From NCBI GenBank assembly GCA_946539635.1, contig CAMNHS010000011.1:1-18716 (forward strand): a stretch of 18,716 nt of DNA, given 5' to 3'. Source of the stretch: an uncultured Prevotellaceae bacterium (GTDB lineage Bacteria > Bacteroidota > Bacteroidia > Bacteroidales > Bacteroidaceae). The notes beneath the pieces were generated by a model. That model was not told the origin of the DNA and ran no database searches. It saw only the letters and a program-made list of their open reading frames with translations. The position numbers were made by a program, and so were the translations under genes. How positions within the stretch are numbered: position 1 is the first letter of the stretch; each line of letters opens with the position of its first letter. This document shows, in pieces, positions 1-5,821 of this stretch.

Positions 1-359
1 CCGCATTCTTTCATAATCTCATAGTCAGGAATGTCATCACCAATGTAGATAACCTCTTCGTTGGTGATGTTGTTTTCCTGCAGGTATTCTCTGTATTTCT
101 TTATCTTTATGCCACACGACAGAAAGACATCCTTTATGCCCAAGTAGTTGTAACGCTTTGCTATGGCAGCATCATGTCCACCGGTAATGATGACAAGGCG
201 CAGCCCCATCTTCACAGCCAGTTGCATGCTATAGCCGTCCTTTATGTTTACGGTGCGGAGCGGATTACCCTCTTTGTCCATTTGAATGGTATTCTTCGAT
301 AACACACCGTCCACATCAAATATGATGGTCGAAATTCTCTTTAGGTCGTAATTTATCAT
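1..359 (-). CDS. kdsC: KdsC-like HAD phosphatase (3-deoxy-D-manno-octulosonate 8-phosphate phosphatase), 3' end outside window
   Basis: Reading leftward from ATG at 359, 119 codons are open to the window edge with no stop, so about the last third of a roughly 170-residue protein is missing. The N-terminus shows HAD motif I, FDVDGVL (about residues 14-20, with nucleophile Asp15 and acid/base Asp17). Motif II is IITGG (about 57-61), and a GDDIPD motif lies at about 107-112, the metal-binding end of HAD enzymes. The protein is short, with no room for a cap domain between motifs I and II, which fits the KdsC family of tetrameric phosphatases. That enzyme hydrolyses KDO-8-phosphate to KDO in the cytosol for lipopolysaccharide inner core synthesis. 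A minus-strand promoter sits about 20 bp upstream. Another C0-type HAD phosphatase is possible, but KdsC fits best. Confidence 0.85.
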   Translation of the reverse strand, partial: MINYDLKRISTIIFDVDGVLSKNTIQMDKEGNPLRTVNIKDGYSMQLAVKMGLRLVIITGGHDAAIAKRYNYLGIKDVFLSCGIKIKKYREYLQENNITNEEVIYIGDDIPDYEIMKEC

Positions 360-381
360 GCCGATTGTATTCTTTTGTTTG

Positions 382-411
382 CAAAAGTACGAAAAATAAT
401 TGAAAATACAA
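382..411 (-). promoter_or_regulatory. Bacteroidota-type promoter for kdsC
   Basis: On the minus strand, TTG (411-409) is followed by a 19 bp spacer and TACTTTTG (389-382). This matches the Bacteroidota sigma-70 pattern of a -33 TTTG/TTG and a -7 TAnnTTTG. Initiation would fall near 375, giving a leader of about 16 nt before the ATG at 359. Confidence 0.7.
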
Positions 412-420
412 GAAAAAAAT

Positions 421-455
421 CATAATTCATAATTCATAATTCATAATTTATAATT
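421..455. repeat. Heptamer tandem repeat (CATAATT, four perfect copies plus one variant)
   Basis: Positions 421-448 are four exact copies of CATAATT. Positions 449-455 are a fifth copy with T in place of C. The array lies between the divergent kdsC and pgk promoter elements, and its last copies fall where the -33 element of the pgk promoter would be expected. Confidence 0.9.
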
Positions 456-463
456 ATTTTTTA

Positions 464-471
464 TACCTTTG
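464..471 (+). promoter_or_regulatory. -7 element of pgk promoter
   Basis: TACCTTTG matches the Bacteroidota -7 consensus TAnnTTTG exactly. No good TTTG is present 19-21 bp upstream, where the heptamer repeat lies. Initiation near 478 would give an A/T-rich leader of about 40 nt before the pgk ATG at 520. Confidence 0.65.
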
Positions 472-519
472 CTGCGCAGAAATTATTTTTTAACCCTATA
501 AATTAAACAATTTAGAAAA

Positions 520-1767
520 ATGAACATTAACGATTACAATTTTGCAGGTAAGAAGGCCATTGTTCGTGTTGACTTCAATGTGCCTCTTCAGGATGGTAAA
601 ATCACCGACGATACCCGTATCCGTGGTGCAGTTCCAACACTCAAACTGATTCTTGAGAAGGGCGGTGCCCTCATAATCATGTCCCACATGGGTAAGCCAA
701 AGGGCAAGGTAAAGCCAGAACTGTCACTTGGTCAGATTAAGGATGCTGTTGCTAAGGCACTCGGCGTGTCAGAGGTTAAGTTTGCTCCTGACTGCGCAAA
801 GGCTGATGCAGAAGCTGCTGCCCTGAAGGCTGGTGAGGTATTGCTGCTTGAGAACCTCCGCTACTATCCAGAAGAGGAAGGTAAACCAGTAGGTATCGAG
901 AAGACAGACCCAGGTTATGATGCTGCAAAGAAGGAAATGAAGGAGCGCCAGAAGGAATTCGCTAAGAAGCTTGCTTCTTATGCTGACTGCTGGGTGATGG
1001 ATGCCTTTGGTACTGCACACCGCTCACACGCTTCTACAGCCGTTATAGCAAACTACTTCGACAAAGACAACCGTATGCTCGGTCTCCTCATGGAGAAAGA
1101 GGTAAAGGCAGTTGACAATGTCCTCAACAACATACAGCGTCCGTTCATCGCTATCATGGGCGGCTCAAAGGTGTCTTCAAAGATTGGCATCATCGAGAAC
1201 CTCCTCGGTAAGGTTGATAAGCTCATCCTATGCGGTGGTATGACATACACCTTCGCAAAGGCTCACGGCGGCGAGGTAGGTAAGTCAATCTGCGAGAACG
1301 ACAAGCTCGACGTTGCACTCGGTGTTGAAGAGTTGGCTAAGAAGAATGGTGTAGAACTCGTTATGGCACCAGATGCTATCTGCGCACCAGAGTTCGCTAA
1401 CGACTCACCACAGAGCGTATATCCTTCTGATGCCATTCCAGCAAACCTCGAAGGTCTTGATGCAGGTCCTGAGGCACAGAAGAAGTTCGCAGCAGCCATC
1501 AAGGGCTGTAAGACAATCCTGTGGAACGGTCCTGCTGGAGTATTTGAGTTTGACAATTTCTGCGATGGTTCACGCGCTATCGGCAATGCTATTGCAGAGG
1601 CAACAGCAGAAGGCGCTTTCTCACTCATCGGTGGTGGCGACTCTGTAGCATGCGTCAACAAGTTCGGTCTTGCCGACAAGGTAAGCTACATCTCTACTGG
1701 CGGTGGCGCACTCCTCGAGGCTATCGAAGGAAAGGTGCTCCCAGGCGTAGCAGCAGTACAGGGATAA
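520..1767 (+). CDS. pgk: Phosphoglycerate kinase
   Basis: This is the cytosolic glycolytic enzyme that transfers phosphate between 1,3-bisphosphoglycerate and ADP to give 3-phosphoglycerate and ATP. The 415-residue length is normal for the family. The signature VRVDFNVPL is at residues 15-23, and the substrate-binding segment SHMGKPKG is at 55-62. The segment MGGSKVSSK (213-221) begins the nucleotide-binding half, and WNGPAG is at 335-340. GGGDSVA (371-377) and the C-terminal STGGGALLE (392-400) complete the ATP site and hinge. The start is set by the conserved N-terminus and an A-rich stretch upstream; there is no SD, as is common in Bacteroidota. Codon choice is more GC-rich and uniform than in neighbours, as expected for a highly expressed gene. 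It appears to be transcribed from its own promoter. Confidence 0.98.
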   Translation: MNINDYNFAGKKAIVRVDFNVPLQDGKITDDTRIRGAVPTLKLILEKGGALIIMSHMGKPKGKVKPELSLGQIKDAVAKALGVSEVKFAPDCAKADAEAAALKAGEVLLLENLRYYPEEEGKPVGIEKTDPGYDAAKKEMKERQKEFAKKLASYADCWVMDAFGTAHRSHASTAVIANYFDKDNRMLGLLMEKEVKAVDNVLNNIQRPFIAIMGGSKVSSKIGIIENLLGKVDKLILCGGMTYTFAKAHGGEVGKSICENDKLDVALGVEELAKKNGVELVMAPDAICAPEFANDSPQSVYPSDAIPANLEGLDAGPEAQKKFAAAIKGCKTILWNGPAGVFEFDNFCDGSRAIGNAIAEATAEGAFSLIGGGDSVACVNKFGLADKVSYISTGGGALLEAIEGKVLPGVAAVQG

Positions 1768-1795
1768 TTGGATTAATAAATATATGATGTTGTCG

Positions 1796-1823
1796 GCGGG
1801 ATGCTCCACAGTGGGTGTCCCGC
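1796..1823 (+). other. Hairpin between pgk and the phosphatase gene
   Basis: GCGGGA (1796-1801) and TCCCGC (1818-1823) form a perfect 6 bp stem around a 16-nt loop that can itself partly pair. No U-tract follows, so it is not a typical intrinsic terminator. It could protect the pgk mRNA 3' end or attenuate transcription into the downstream gene. It ends 14 bases before the preferred start of that gene. Confidence 0.45.
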
Positions 1824-1837
1824 TAATGTTTATAAAA

Positions 1838-2290
1838 ATGTATAAAATATTGTTTGTCTGTCACGGAAATATCTGTCGCAGCCCGATGGCAGAATTTATA
1901 ATGAAACACCTCGTCAACGAGGCTGGTAGGGCAGGGGAGTTTGAAATCGCCTCTGCGGCAACCAGTACAGAAGAGATAGGCAATCCCGTCTATCCCCCTG
2001 CACGTCGCAAGTTGGCAGAACACGGCATCAGTTGCGAAGGCAAATATGCCCGTCAGCTGACACGTAAAGACTATGATTATTACGACCTGCTCATCGGTAT
2101 GGACTCTTATAATATACGCAATATGACAAGGATGTGCGGAGGAGACCCTGATGGCAAGATTCGCATGCTGTTAGACAGAGACGTCGCAGACCCATGGTAC
2201 ACCGACAATTTCGATGCCACCTGGCGTGATTGCGTCAAGGGTTGCATAGAACTACTAACACAAAAGGAATACACCTCTGTCCCGCGATGA
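1838..2290 (+). CDS. Low-molecular-weight protein tyrosine phosphatase
   Basis: This cytosolic phosphatase hydrolyses phosphotyrosine; in bacteria the family often acts on tyrosine kinases of capsule and exopolysaccharide export. From the chosen start the protein has 150 residues, usual for the family. The CX5R active-site loop CHGNICRS is at residues 8-15 directly after the first beta strand, with nucleophile Cys8 and Arg14. The general-acid loop DPW is at 118-120. The frame is open upstream with in-frame ATGs at 1784 and 1826, but the family begins two to six residues before the first strand, so MYKILFVC at 1838 fits best. The gene lies 70 bp after pgk on the same strand and may be cotranscribed past the hairpin at 1796-1823. 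No tyrosine kinase gene is visible nearby, so its target is unknown. Confidence 0.93.
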   Translation: MYKILFVCHGNICRSPMAEFIMKHLVNEAGRAGEFEIASAATSTEEIGNPVYPPARRKLAEHGISCEGKYARQLTRKDYDYYDLLIGMDSYNIRNMTRMCGGDPDGKIRMLLDRDVADPWYTDNFDATWRDCVKGCIELLTQKEYTSVPR

Positions 2291-2436
2291 CAACAGCACG
2301 CTGTCAAGGGGCAGGAACGGCAGATACTACTTCGTATTCTCTTTTAGAGAGTAACGCCTGGAGGAATTGACGGAGGAACTGGTAAGACAGGCCTCGTAGA
2401 TTGCAAAGAAGGTGGTTAGTAGTTTAATAGGTTTAT

Positions 2437-2604
2437 TGTCACAGAATCACAGAATCACAATAAAAAAATGGATACCCTTTATATCGTGATTTTTCTTCTC
2501 TATTCTTTGTAACTTATTGATATATAATAATATATATAATATATAATATATATAATAAGGAAGAAGGGGTACCTTTAAAATAACTGTGATACTGTGATTT
2601 GTCA
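2437..2604. repeat. Long imperfect inverted repeat with facing ATCACAG-type repeats and TA-rich core
   Basis: The left arm (about 2437-2479) contains CACAGAAT twice in tandem followed by CACAAT, then a run of A and GGATACCC. The right arm (about 2564-2604) contains, in inverse orientation, GGGGTACC, an A/T run, and ACTGTGAT twice followed by TTGTCA. The two arms can pair over about 35 bases with a few mismatches. Between them, 2517-2557 is almost pure A/T made of TATA and TAATA units. The function is unknown; it resembles a recognition site with iterons or a mobile-element end, and it could form a cruciform. Confidence 0.75.
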
Positions 2605-2780
2605 AACTTAAAAAAAAATAACTCTCTAAAAAGCAATGACTTACAATATTTTGATCGCGTTGCTCCAGCGATGCCAAAGCCTTCAAAAGTCACAGAAACC
2701 ATTAAATGATTGCTCTCACAGGCCTCAAAAGACATGCATGAATCCCTTGTTCCGATGTTTTTCCCGTACTTGGCACACAT

Positions 2781-3089
2781 GTGAGTGGTTCTAAATTTAA
2801 GTATCCAGACAACATTTGGAAGGAATTGTGTGGCATGATGGCCAACCTTGTGGGCGATTTGGGGTGTAATAAGGGTCAGTTTTTGAATATTGTGAAAGGT
2901 TTAAACCGCAATTTTCGTGAGTATGACAAGGCAAGTATGATAAGGAGTTTTTCAGGGGAAACTCCTTTCTTATTACATTTGCAGACTCCTCGAGTCAATA
3001 CTTGTATAATCCTTGGAACAGCACGTGCGGACTCCGGAGGATGTAAAGTTTACACTGTCTTCTTTTACACAATAATCGGGGGTTATTGA
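2781..3089 (+). CDS. Doubtful small ORF, 102 residues, GTG start
   Basis: The reading frame opens at 2742 after a TGA and the first usable start is GTG at 2781. The first half looks protein-like, with a segment near residues 7-45 carrying FKYPDNIWKEL and NKGQFLNIVKGL. The second half reads through the hairpin at 2942-2967 and is less convincing. There is no SD sequence or promoter that I can assign. A second short ORF diverges from the same point on the minus strand (2780 leftward) and dissolves into the TA-rich core. I do not recognise either. They may be remnants of a decayed gene or chance ORFs. Confidence 0.25.
   Translation: MSGSKFKYPDNIWKELCGMMANLVGDLGCNKGQFLNIVKGLNRNFREYDKASMIRSFSGETPFLLHLQTPRVNTCIILGTARADSGGCKVYTVFFYTIIGGY
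2942..2967 (+). terminator. Terminator-like hairpin
   Basis: AAGGAGTTT (2942-2950) pairs perfectly with AAACTCCTT (2959-2967) around the 8-nt loop TTCAGGGG. The downstream bases TCTTATTACATTT are only moderately U-rich. It lies inside the doubtful ORF beginning at 2781, which argues against that ORF being full length, and about 215 bases before the tRNA gene. Confidence 0.5.
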
Positions 3090-3134
3090 AGGCTAAAAAT
3101 AGTTGAAAATAACCTGAAAAAAATGCTTAAATAC

Positions 3135-3165
3135 TTGCGCAGTTCAGATATTTTTTGTACCTTTG
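3135..3165 (+). promoter_or_regulatory. Promoter of tRNA-Ser
   Basis: TTG (3135-3137), a 20 bp spacer and TACCTTTG (3158-3165) match the Bacteroidota promoter pattern. Initiation would fall near 3172, about nine bases before the mature 5' end of the tRNA at 3181. Confidence 0.8.
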
Positions 3166-3180
3166 CAGCCGCAAACTTTT

Positions 3181-3268
3181 GGAGAGGTGCTCGAGTGGTT
3201 GAAGAGGCACGCCTGGAAAGCGTGTAACCGACAAAATCGGTTCGCAGGTTCGAATCCTGTTCTCTCCG
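3181..3268 (+). tRNA. tRNA-Ser (anticodon GGA)
   Basis: The 88-base cloverleaf has the long variable arm of serine tRNAs. The acceptor stem pairs GGAGAGG (3181-3187) with TCTCTCC (3261-3267), including one G-U pair; the discriminator base is G3268. The anticodon stem CACGC/GCGTG (3208-3212/3220-3224) holds the loop CTGGAAA with anticodon GGA at 3215-3217, reading UCC and UCU codons. The variable-arm stem CCGA/TCGG is followed by a T arm with GGTTCGAATCC. The bases after the discriminator are CA, not CCA, so the 3' CCA must be added after transcription. It has its own promoter and terminator and is a single-gene unit. Confidence 0.98.
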
Positions 3269-3285
3269 CAGACAGTGAACAGGTT

Positions 3286-3316
3286 CAAAGCTTCGAGGTA
3301 AAATCTTGGGGCTTTG
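3286..3316 (+). terminator. Terminator of tRNA-Ser
   Basis: CAAAGCTTCGAG (3286-3297) and CTTGGGGCTTTG (3305-3316) form a 12 bp stem with three G-U pairs around the loop GTAAAAT, followed by TTGTTCTCTC. The wobble pairs are stable only in RNA made from the plus strand, so it is oriented to end the tRNA transcript. Confidence 0.7.
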
Positions 3317-3317
3317 T

Positions 3318-3331
3318 TGTTCTCTCCGTAG
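3318..3331 (+). repeat. Partial copy of the tRNA-Ser 3' end
   Basis: TGTTCTCTCCGTAG at 3318-3331 repeats TGTTCTCTCCGCAG at 3258-3271 (the tRNA 3' end plus three bases) with one mismatch. The copies are 60 bp apart with the tRNA terminator between them. Such duplications are left by elements that integrate at tRNA genes, but 14 bases is short and chance or local duplication is possible. Confidence 0.6.
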
Positions 3332-3335
3332 TAAT

Positions 3336-3364
3336 AACCCTATTCGTCTGTGATGAATAGGGTT
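3336..3364. terminator. Hairpin at the 3' end of trmO
   Basis: AACCCTATTC (3336-3345) and GAATAGGGTT (3355-3364) form a perfect 10 bp stem around a 9-nt loop. It spans the last codons and stop of trmO on the minus strand and lies past the tRNA terminator on the plus strand, so it is placed to end transcription from one or both sides. On the plus side TTTTGTCTTT follows; on the minus side the U-tract is poor. Confidence 0.55.
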
Positions 3365-3963
3365 TTGTCTTTCACCTGAAAGTGTATGTCTTTGCCGTCG
3401 TATTGCATGCCGTAGATGCGGTCGGGGTCATCATGATAGTGTGGGCGTGGGTCTTGCTCCAGAATTTGCTTCAGAACGTGATCGTCTGTTCCTACTACCT
3501 TCAAGGGTTTCCAATCTGTTGTGTCGGTAAAGCCGCCGCGGGCTTCCGGATGACTGTCGGTATAGGGGATGTAGGGCTTGATATCAAGGATTGGGGTGCC
3601 GTCCATGATGTCGGCCCCGAGAACATGTATCACGGGACCGTCAGGGGCATCATAGTCAATGTGGCTGATGCGTACAGAGGAGAGTCCTATGGGATTGGGG
3701 CGTTGTGGAGAGCGTGACGCAAAGACTCCGACGCGTGTGTTGCCTCCCAAACGGGGAGGACGAACAGTGGGGGAGGGATTGGTGGCAGCAGACTGCCATA
3801 TAATCCATATAAAATCGAACCCTTCCAGACCCCTGATGGCGTCAGGAGTGCGGAAGGGTTTCGAGAATATTATTGTTCCAGGTATCTCATTCACTACACC
3901 TGCTTGGCGTGGTATGCCGAACTTGGTGGGGAAGGGTGAGTGAAATATGGCTACCGGAGTCAT
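3340..3963 (-). CDS. trmO: tRNA (N6-threonylcarbamoyladenosine-37) N6-methyltransferase TrmO (TsaA/YaeB family)
   Basis: The family methylates t6A37 to m6t6A37 in tRNAs reading ACN threonine codons, using S-adenosylmethionine in a beta-barrel fold unlike other methyltransferases. The protein has 207 residues. The family hallmarks are visible: GLEGFDFIWIIW at about 45-56, FASRSPQRPNPIGLS at 81-95 and DIMDGTPILDIKPY at 118-131. The C-terminal segment after about 175 carries RIYGMQYDG, typical of the fuller-length members. It is the last gene of the minus-strand operon, 44 bp after purT, with its stop inside a hairpin. It converges on the tRNA-Ser gene; that tRNA is not an expected substrate because it does not read ANN codons. 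Substrate assignment comes from the E. coli family member. Confidence 0.92.
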   Translation of the reverse strand: MTPVAIFHSPFPTKFGIPRQAGVVNEIPGTIIFSKPFRTPDAIRGLEGFDFIWIIWQSAATNPSPTVRPPRLGGNTRVGVFASRSPQRPNPIGLSSVRISHIDYDAPDGPVIHVLGADIMDGTPILDIKPYIPYTDSHPEARGGFTDTTDWKPLKVVGTDDHVLKQILEQDPRPHYHDDPDRIYGMQYDGKDIHFQVKDKTLFITDE

Positions 3964-4007
3964 CTTTATTTAATAATGCATAATGCACACAGCATAGTAC
4001 ATAATTT

Positions 4008-5192
4008 TTACTTCTCCATGTAAGGATTGGTGCCGAGTATGGTAGAAGCGAGACGCTTTGTCTTGTCGCGAAGAGCATTGAGGTCTGCATCTTTTTCACC
4101 ATAGCAGAGCACTACTCCCAGACGGCGGCCGAAGTGTGCATCAGGCTTTCCGAAGATACGTACGCGAGTGCATTCTTCGTTGAGGCAGTCGGTGAAGTTG
4201 TAGTTTATTTCGCTTGCGCTATGATAGTCCTTATCAGCCAGAACTACTGCAGAACATCCTGCATGCTCAAGACGGATGTCATGGATTGGCAATCCCATAA
4301 CGGCACGGAAATGGAGTTCGAACTCTGAGAGGTTTGTGGTATGACCGAGTGTCACCATACCGGTATCGTGTGGACGAGGAGAGAGCTCAGAGAATACCAC
4401 ACCCGTATCGGTGAGGAAGAACTCTACGCCCCAGATGCCAGCACCTGTGAGGGCTGCTGTCACCTTCTTTGCCATCTCCTGTGCATCCTTGAGGTCTTTC
4501 TCAGAGATAGCGTATGGCTGCCAAGACTCACGATAGTCGCCACCCTTCTGAACATGTCCGATTGGTGGGCAGAATATTGTCTCGCCATTCTTCTGGGTTA
4601 CGGTGAGGAGGGTAAATTCGGATGTGAAGTGGATGAACTCCTCGATGATAACCTCTTTCACGTCACCGCGAGCACCTTCCATAGCGTCGTCGAAAGCCTT
4701 TCGCAGCTGGTCAGGAGACTCTACTGTGCTCTGGCCGTGACCGGAAGACGACATGAGAGGTTTGATGACACATGGGAAACCAATCTCGCGGCTTGCTGCT
4801 TCGAGCTCTTCGAAGGTCTTGGCGTAGAAGTACTTTGCTGTGCGCAATCCCAGCTCTTTTGCTGCGAGGTCGCGGATAGCCTGACGGTTCATGGTGTAGT
4901 TTACGGCACGAGCAGATGGTACTACCTGAACGCCCTGCTTCTCGAAGTCGAAGAGACGTTCTGTACGGATAGCCTCCACTTCCGGTACGATGATGTCAGG
5001 CTGATGTTTGTTGACAACAGCTGCGAGGGCATCACCATCGAGCATTGAGAATACTTCACGCTCATCTGCTACCTGCATGGCAGGAGCATTGTCATAGCGA
5101 TCACATGCGATTACATACTGTCCAGCGCGTTTTGCTGCGATTACGAATTCTTTACCCAGTTCACCTGAGCCAAGGAGAAGGATTTTTTTCAT
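4008..5192 (-). CDS. purT: Formate-dependent phosphoribosylglycinamide formyltransferase (GAR transformylase 2)
   Basis: This cytosolic ATP-grasp enzyme makes formyl-GAR from GAR, formate and ATP in step three of purine synthesis, independently of formyl-tetrahydrofolate. The 394 residues match the E. coli enzyme length. The N-terminal Rossmann-like segment [12 protein letters not shown] (4-15) starts the GAR-binding domain, and the EVEAIRTE segment lies at 71-78. The ATP-grasp domain contains [15 protein letters not shown] and EEFIHF. The metal- and phosphate-binding segment [14 protein letters not shown] distinguishes PurT from the related PurK. The start ATG (5192-5190) overlaps the TAA of the upstream gene by one base (TAATG), so translation is probably coupled. 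It is the third gene of the minus-strand operon. Confidence 0.96.
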   Translation of the reverse strand: MKKILLLGSGELGKEFVIAAKRAGQYVIACDRYDNAPAMQVADEREVFSMLDGDALAAVVNKHQPDIIVPEVEAIRTERLFDFEKQGVQVVPSARAVNYTMNRQAIRDLAAKELGLRTAKYFYAKTFEELEAASREIGFPCVIKPLMSSSGHGQSTVESPDQLRKAFDDAMEGARGDVKEVIIEEFIHFTSEFTLLTVTQKNGETIFCPPIGHVQKGGDYRESWQPYAISEKDLKDAQEMAKKVTAALTGAGIWGVEFFLTDTGVVFSELSPRPHDTGMVTLGHTTNLSEFELHFRAVMGLPIHDIRLEHAGCSAVVLADKDYHSASEINYNFTDCLNEECTRVRIFGKPDAHFGRRLGVVLCYGEKDADLNALRDKTKRLASTILGTNPYMEK

Positions 5193-5815
5193 TATGCTTG
5201 TAAAGTTAAAAGATTGTATTTTTTTCGAATTATGCTAGAGAGAAGTCTTGCTGTTCCTTCCCATCCGAGGATGGAGGAGTTTATGCAGATGTCGTAGCTC
5301 TGGGCGGCTCCCCAGGTCTTTGACGTAAAGTAGTTATAGTATCTGGCACGTTCTGCTTCGTGCTTTGTGATAAAGCGTCGTGCTGTCTCGATATCGCTGT
5401 CGAGGCGCTTTGCCACCTCTCTGCAACGGTCTTCCTCGTTAGCAGTGATGAAGATAGAGAACAACTGCGGGTTGTTGCGCAGGATGTAGTCAGCACAACG
5501 TCCCATGATGACGCAGTTCTCGGTCTTGCCGATTTTGAAGATTACCTCACTCTGTATCTGGAAGAGATTTTCGGAGGAGATACTGTTAGAATAGGGGTTG
5601 AAGAGTTTCTCGACGAAAGACCCGACGGACTGTATGATGCCGTGATTCTCGTCGTTGCGTTCGAAAATCTTTGGGTTGAAACCACTCTTTTCGGCAGCAA
5701 GATTGATTATCTCCTTATCGTAGAATTTGCAGCTGAATTCGCGTGCAAGTATCTGTGCTATTTCGTTTCCGCCACTTCCAATCTGGCGACCAACACTTAT
5801 AATCAGATTATCCAT
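5192..5815 (-). CDS. Cytidylate-kinase-like family protein (Cytidylate_kin2/AAA_26)
   Basis: This is a 207-residue P-loop-fold protein. Its N-terminus, [19 protein letters not shown] (residues 6-24), is the family form of the nucleotide loop: GSGG replaces the GK[ST] of a normal Walker A. Later segments [10 protein letters not shown] and [12 protein letters not shown] resemble the NMP-kinase core and LID arginines. It is distinct from the canonical Cmk encoded at 15943. Family members are annotated as cytidylate kinases from homology, but their true substrate is not established. It lies 6 bp after the MATE transporter stop and overlaps purT by one base, so it is in the same operon. A nucleotide-related role beside purT is plausible but is inference. 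Confidence 0.85.
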   Translation of the reverse strand: MDNLIISVGRQIGSGGNEIAQILAREFSCKFYDKEIINLAAEKSGFNPKIFERNDENHGIIQSVGSFVEKLFNPYSNSISSENLFQIQSEVIFKIGKTENCVIMGRCADYILRNNPQLFSIFITANEEDRCREVAKRLDSDIETARRFITKHEAERARYYNYFTSKTWGAAQSYDICINSSILGWEGTARLLSSIIRKKYNLLTLQA

Positions 5816-5821
5816 GGTGAT

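Larger units (their letters stand above)
2291..3157. other. Gene-poor region of about 870 bp
   Basis: I see no convincing gene here. The region contains a long inverted repeat with TA-rich core (2437-2604), two short divergent ORFs meeting at 2780/2781, and a terminator-like hairpin (2942-2967). The first 130 bases after the phosphatase stop can be read for short distances in several frames but all are interrupted. The composition and broken reading frames suggest an old insertion or decayed gene rather than a normal spacer, but no recognisable parent family can be named. Confidence 0.6.

Noticed and set aside
2437..2604. CRISPR-like array suggested by repeated CACAGAAT units
   Set aside because: The units are eight bases, adjacent without spacers, and only two to three per side; no cas genes are nearby.
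2447..2686. Minus-strand open frame of 79 codons
   Set aside because: It runs through the inverted repeat and TA-rich core, giving a Tyr/Ile-rich translation typical of AT-rich non-coding DNA.
3659..3943. Plus-strand open frame of 94 codons
   Set aside because: It is antisense to trmO, which has full family motifs.
3972..3985. ATAATGC direct repeat between purT and trmO
   Set aside because: Two short copies in a 44 bp AT-rich spacer are not enough to call a functional repeat.
4341..5048. Plus-strand open frame of 235 codons
   Set aside because: It lies wholly antisense to purT, whose motifs and length are complete; its translation is Cys- and Leu-rich with no family resemblance.
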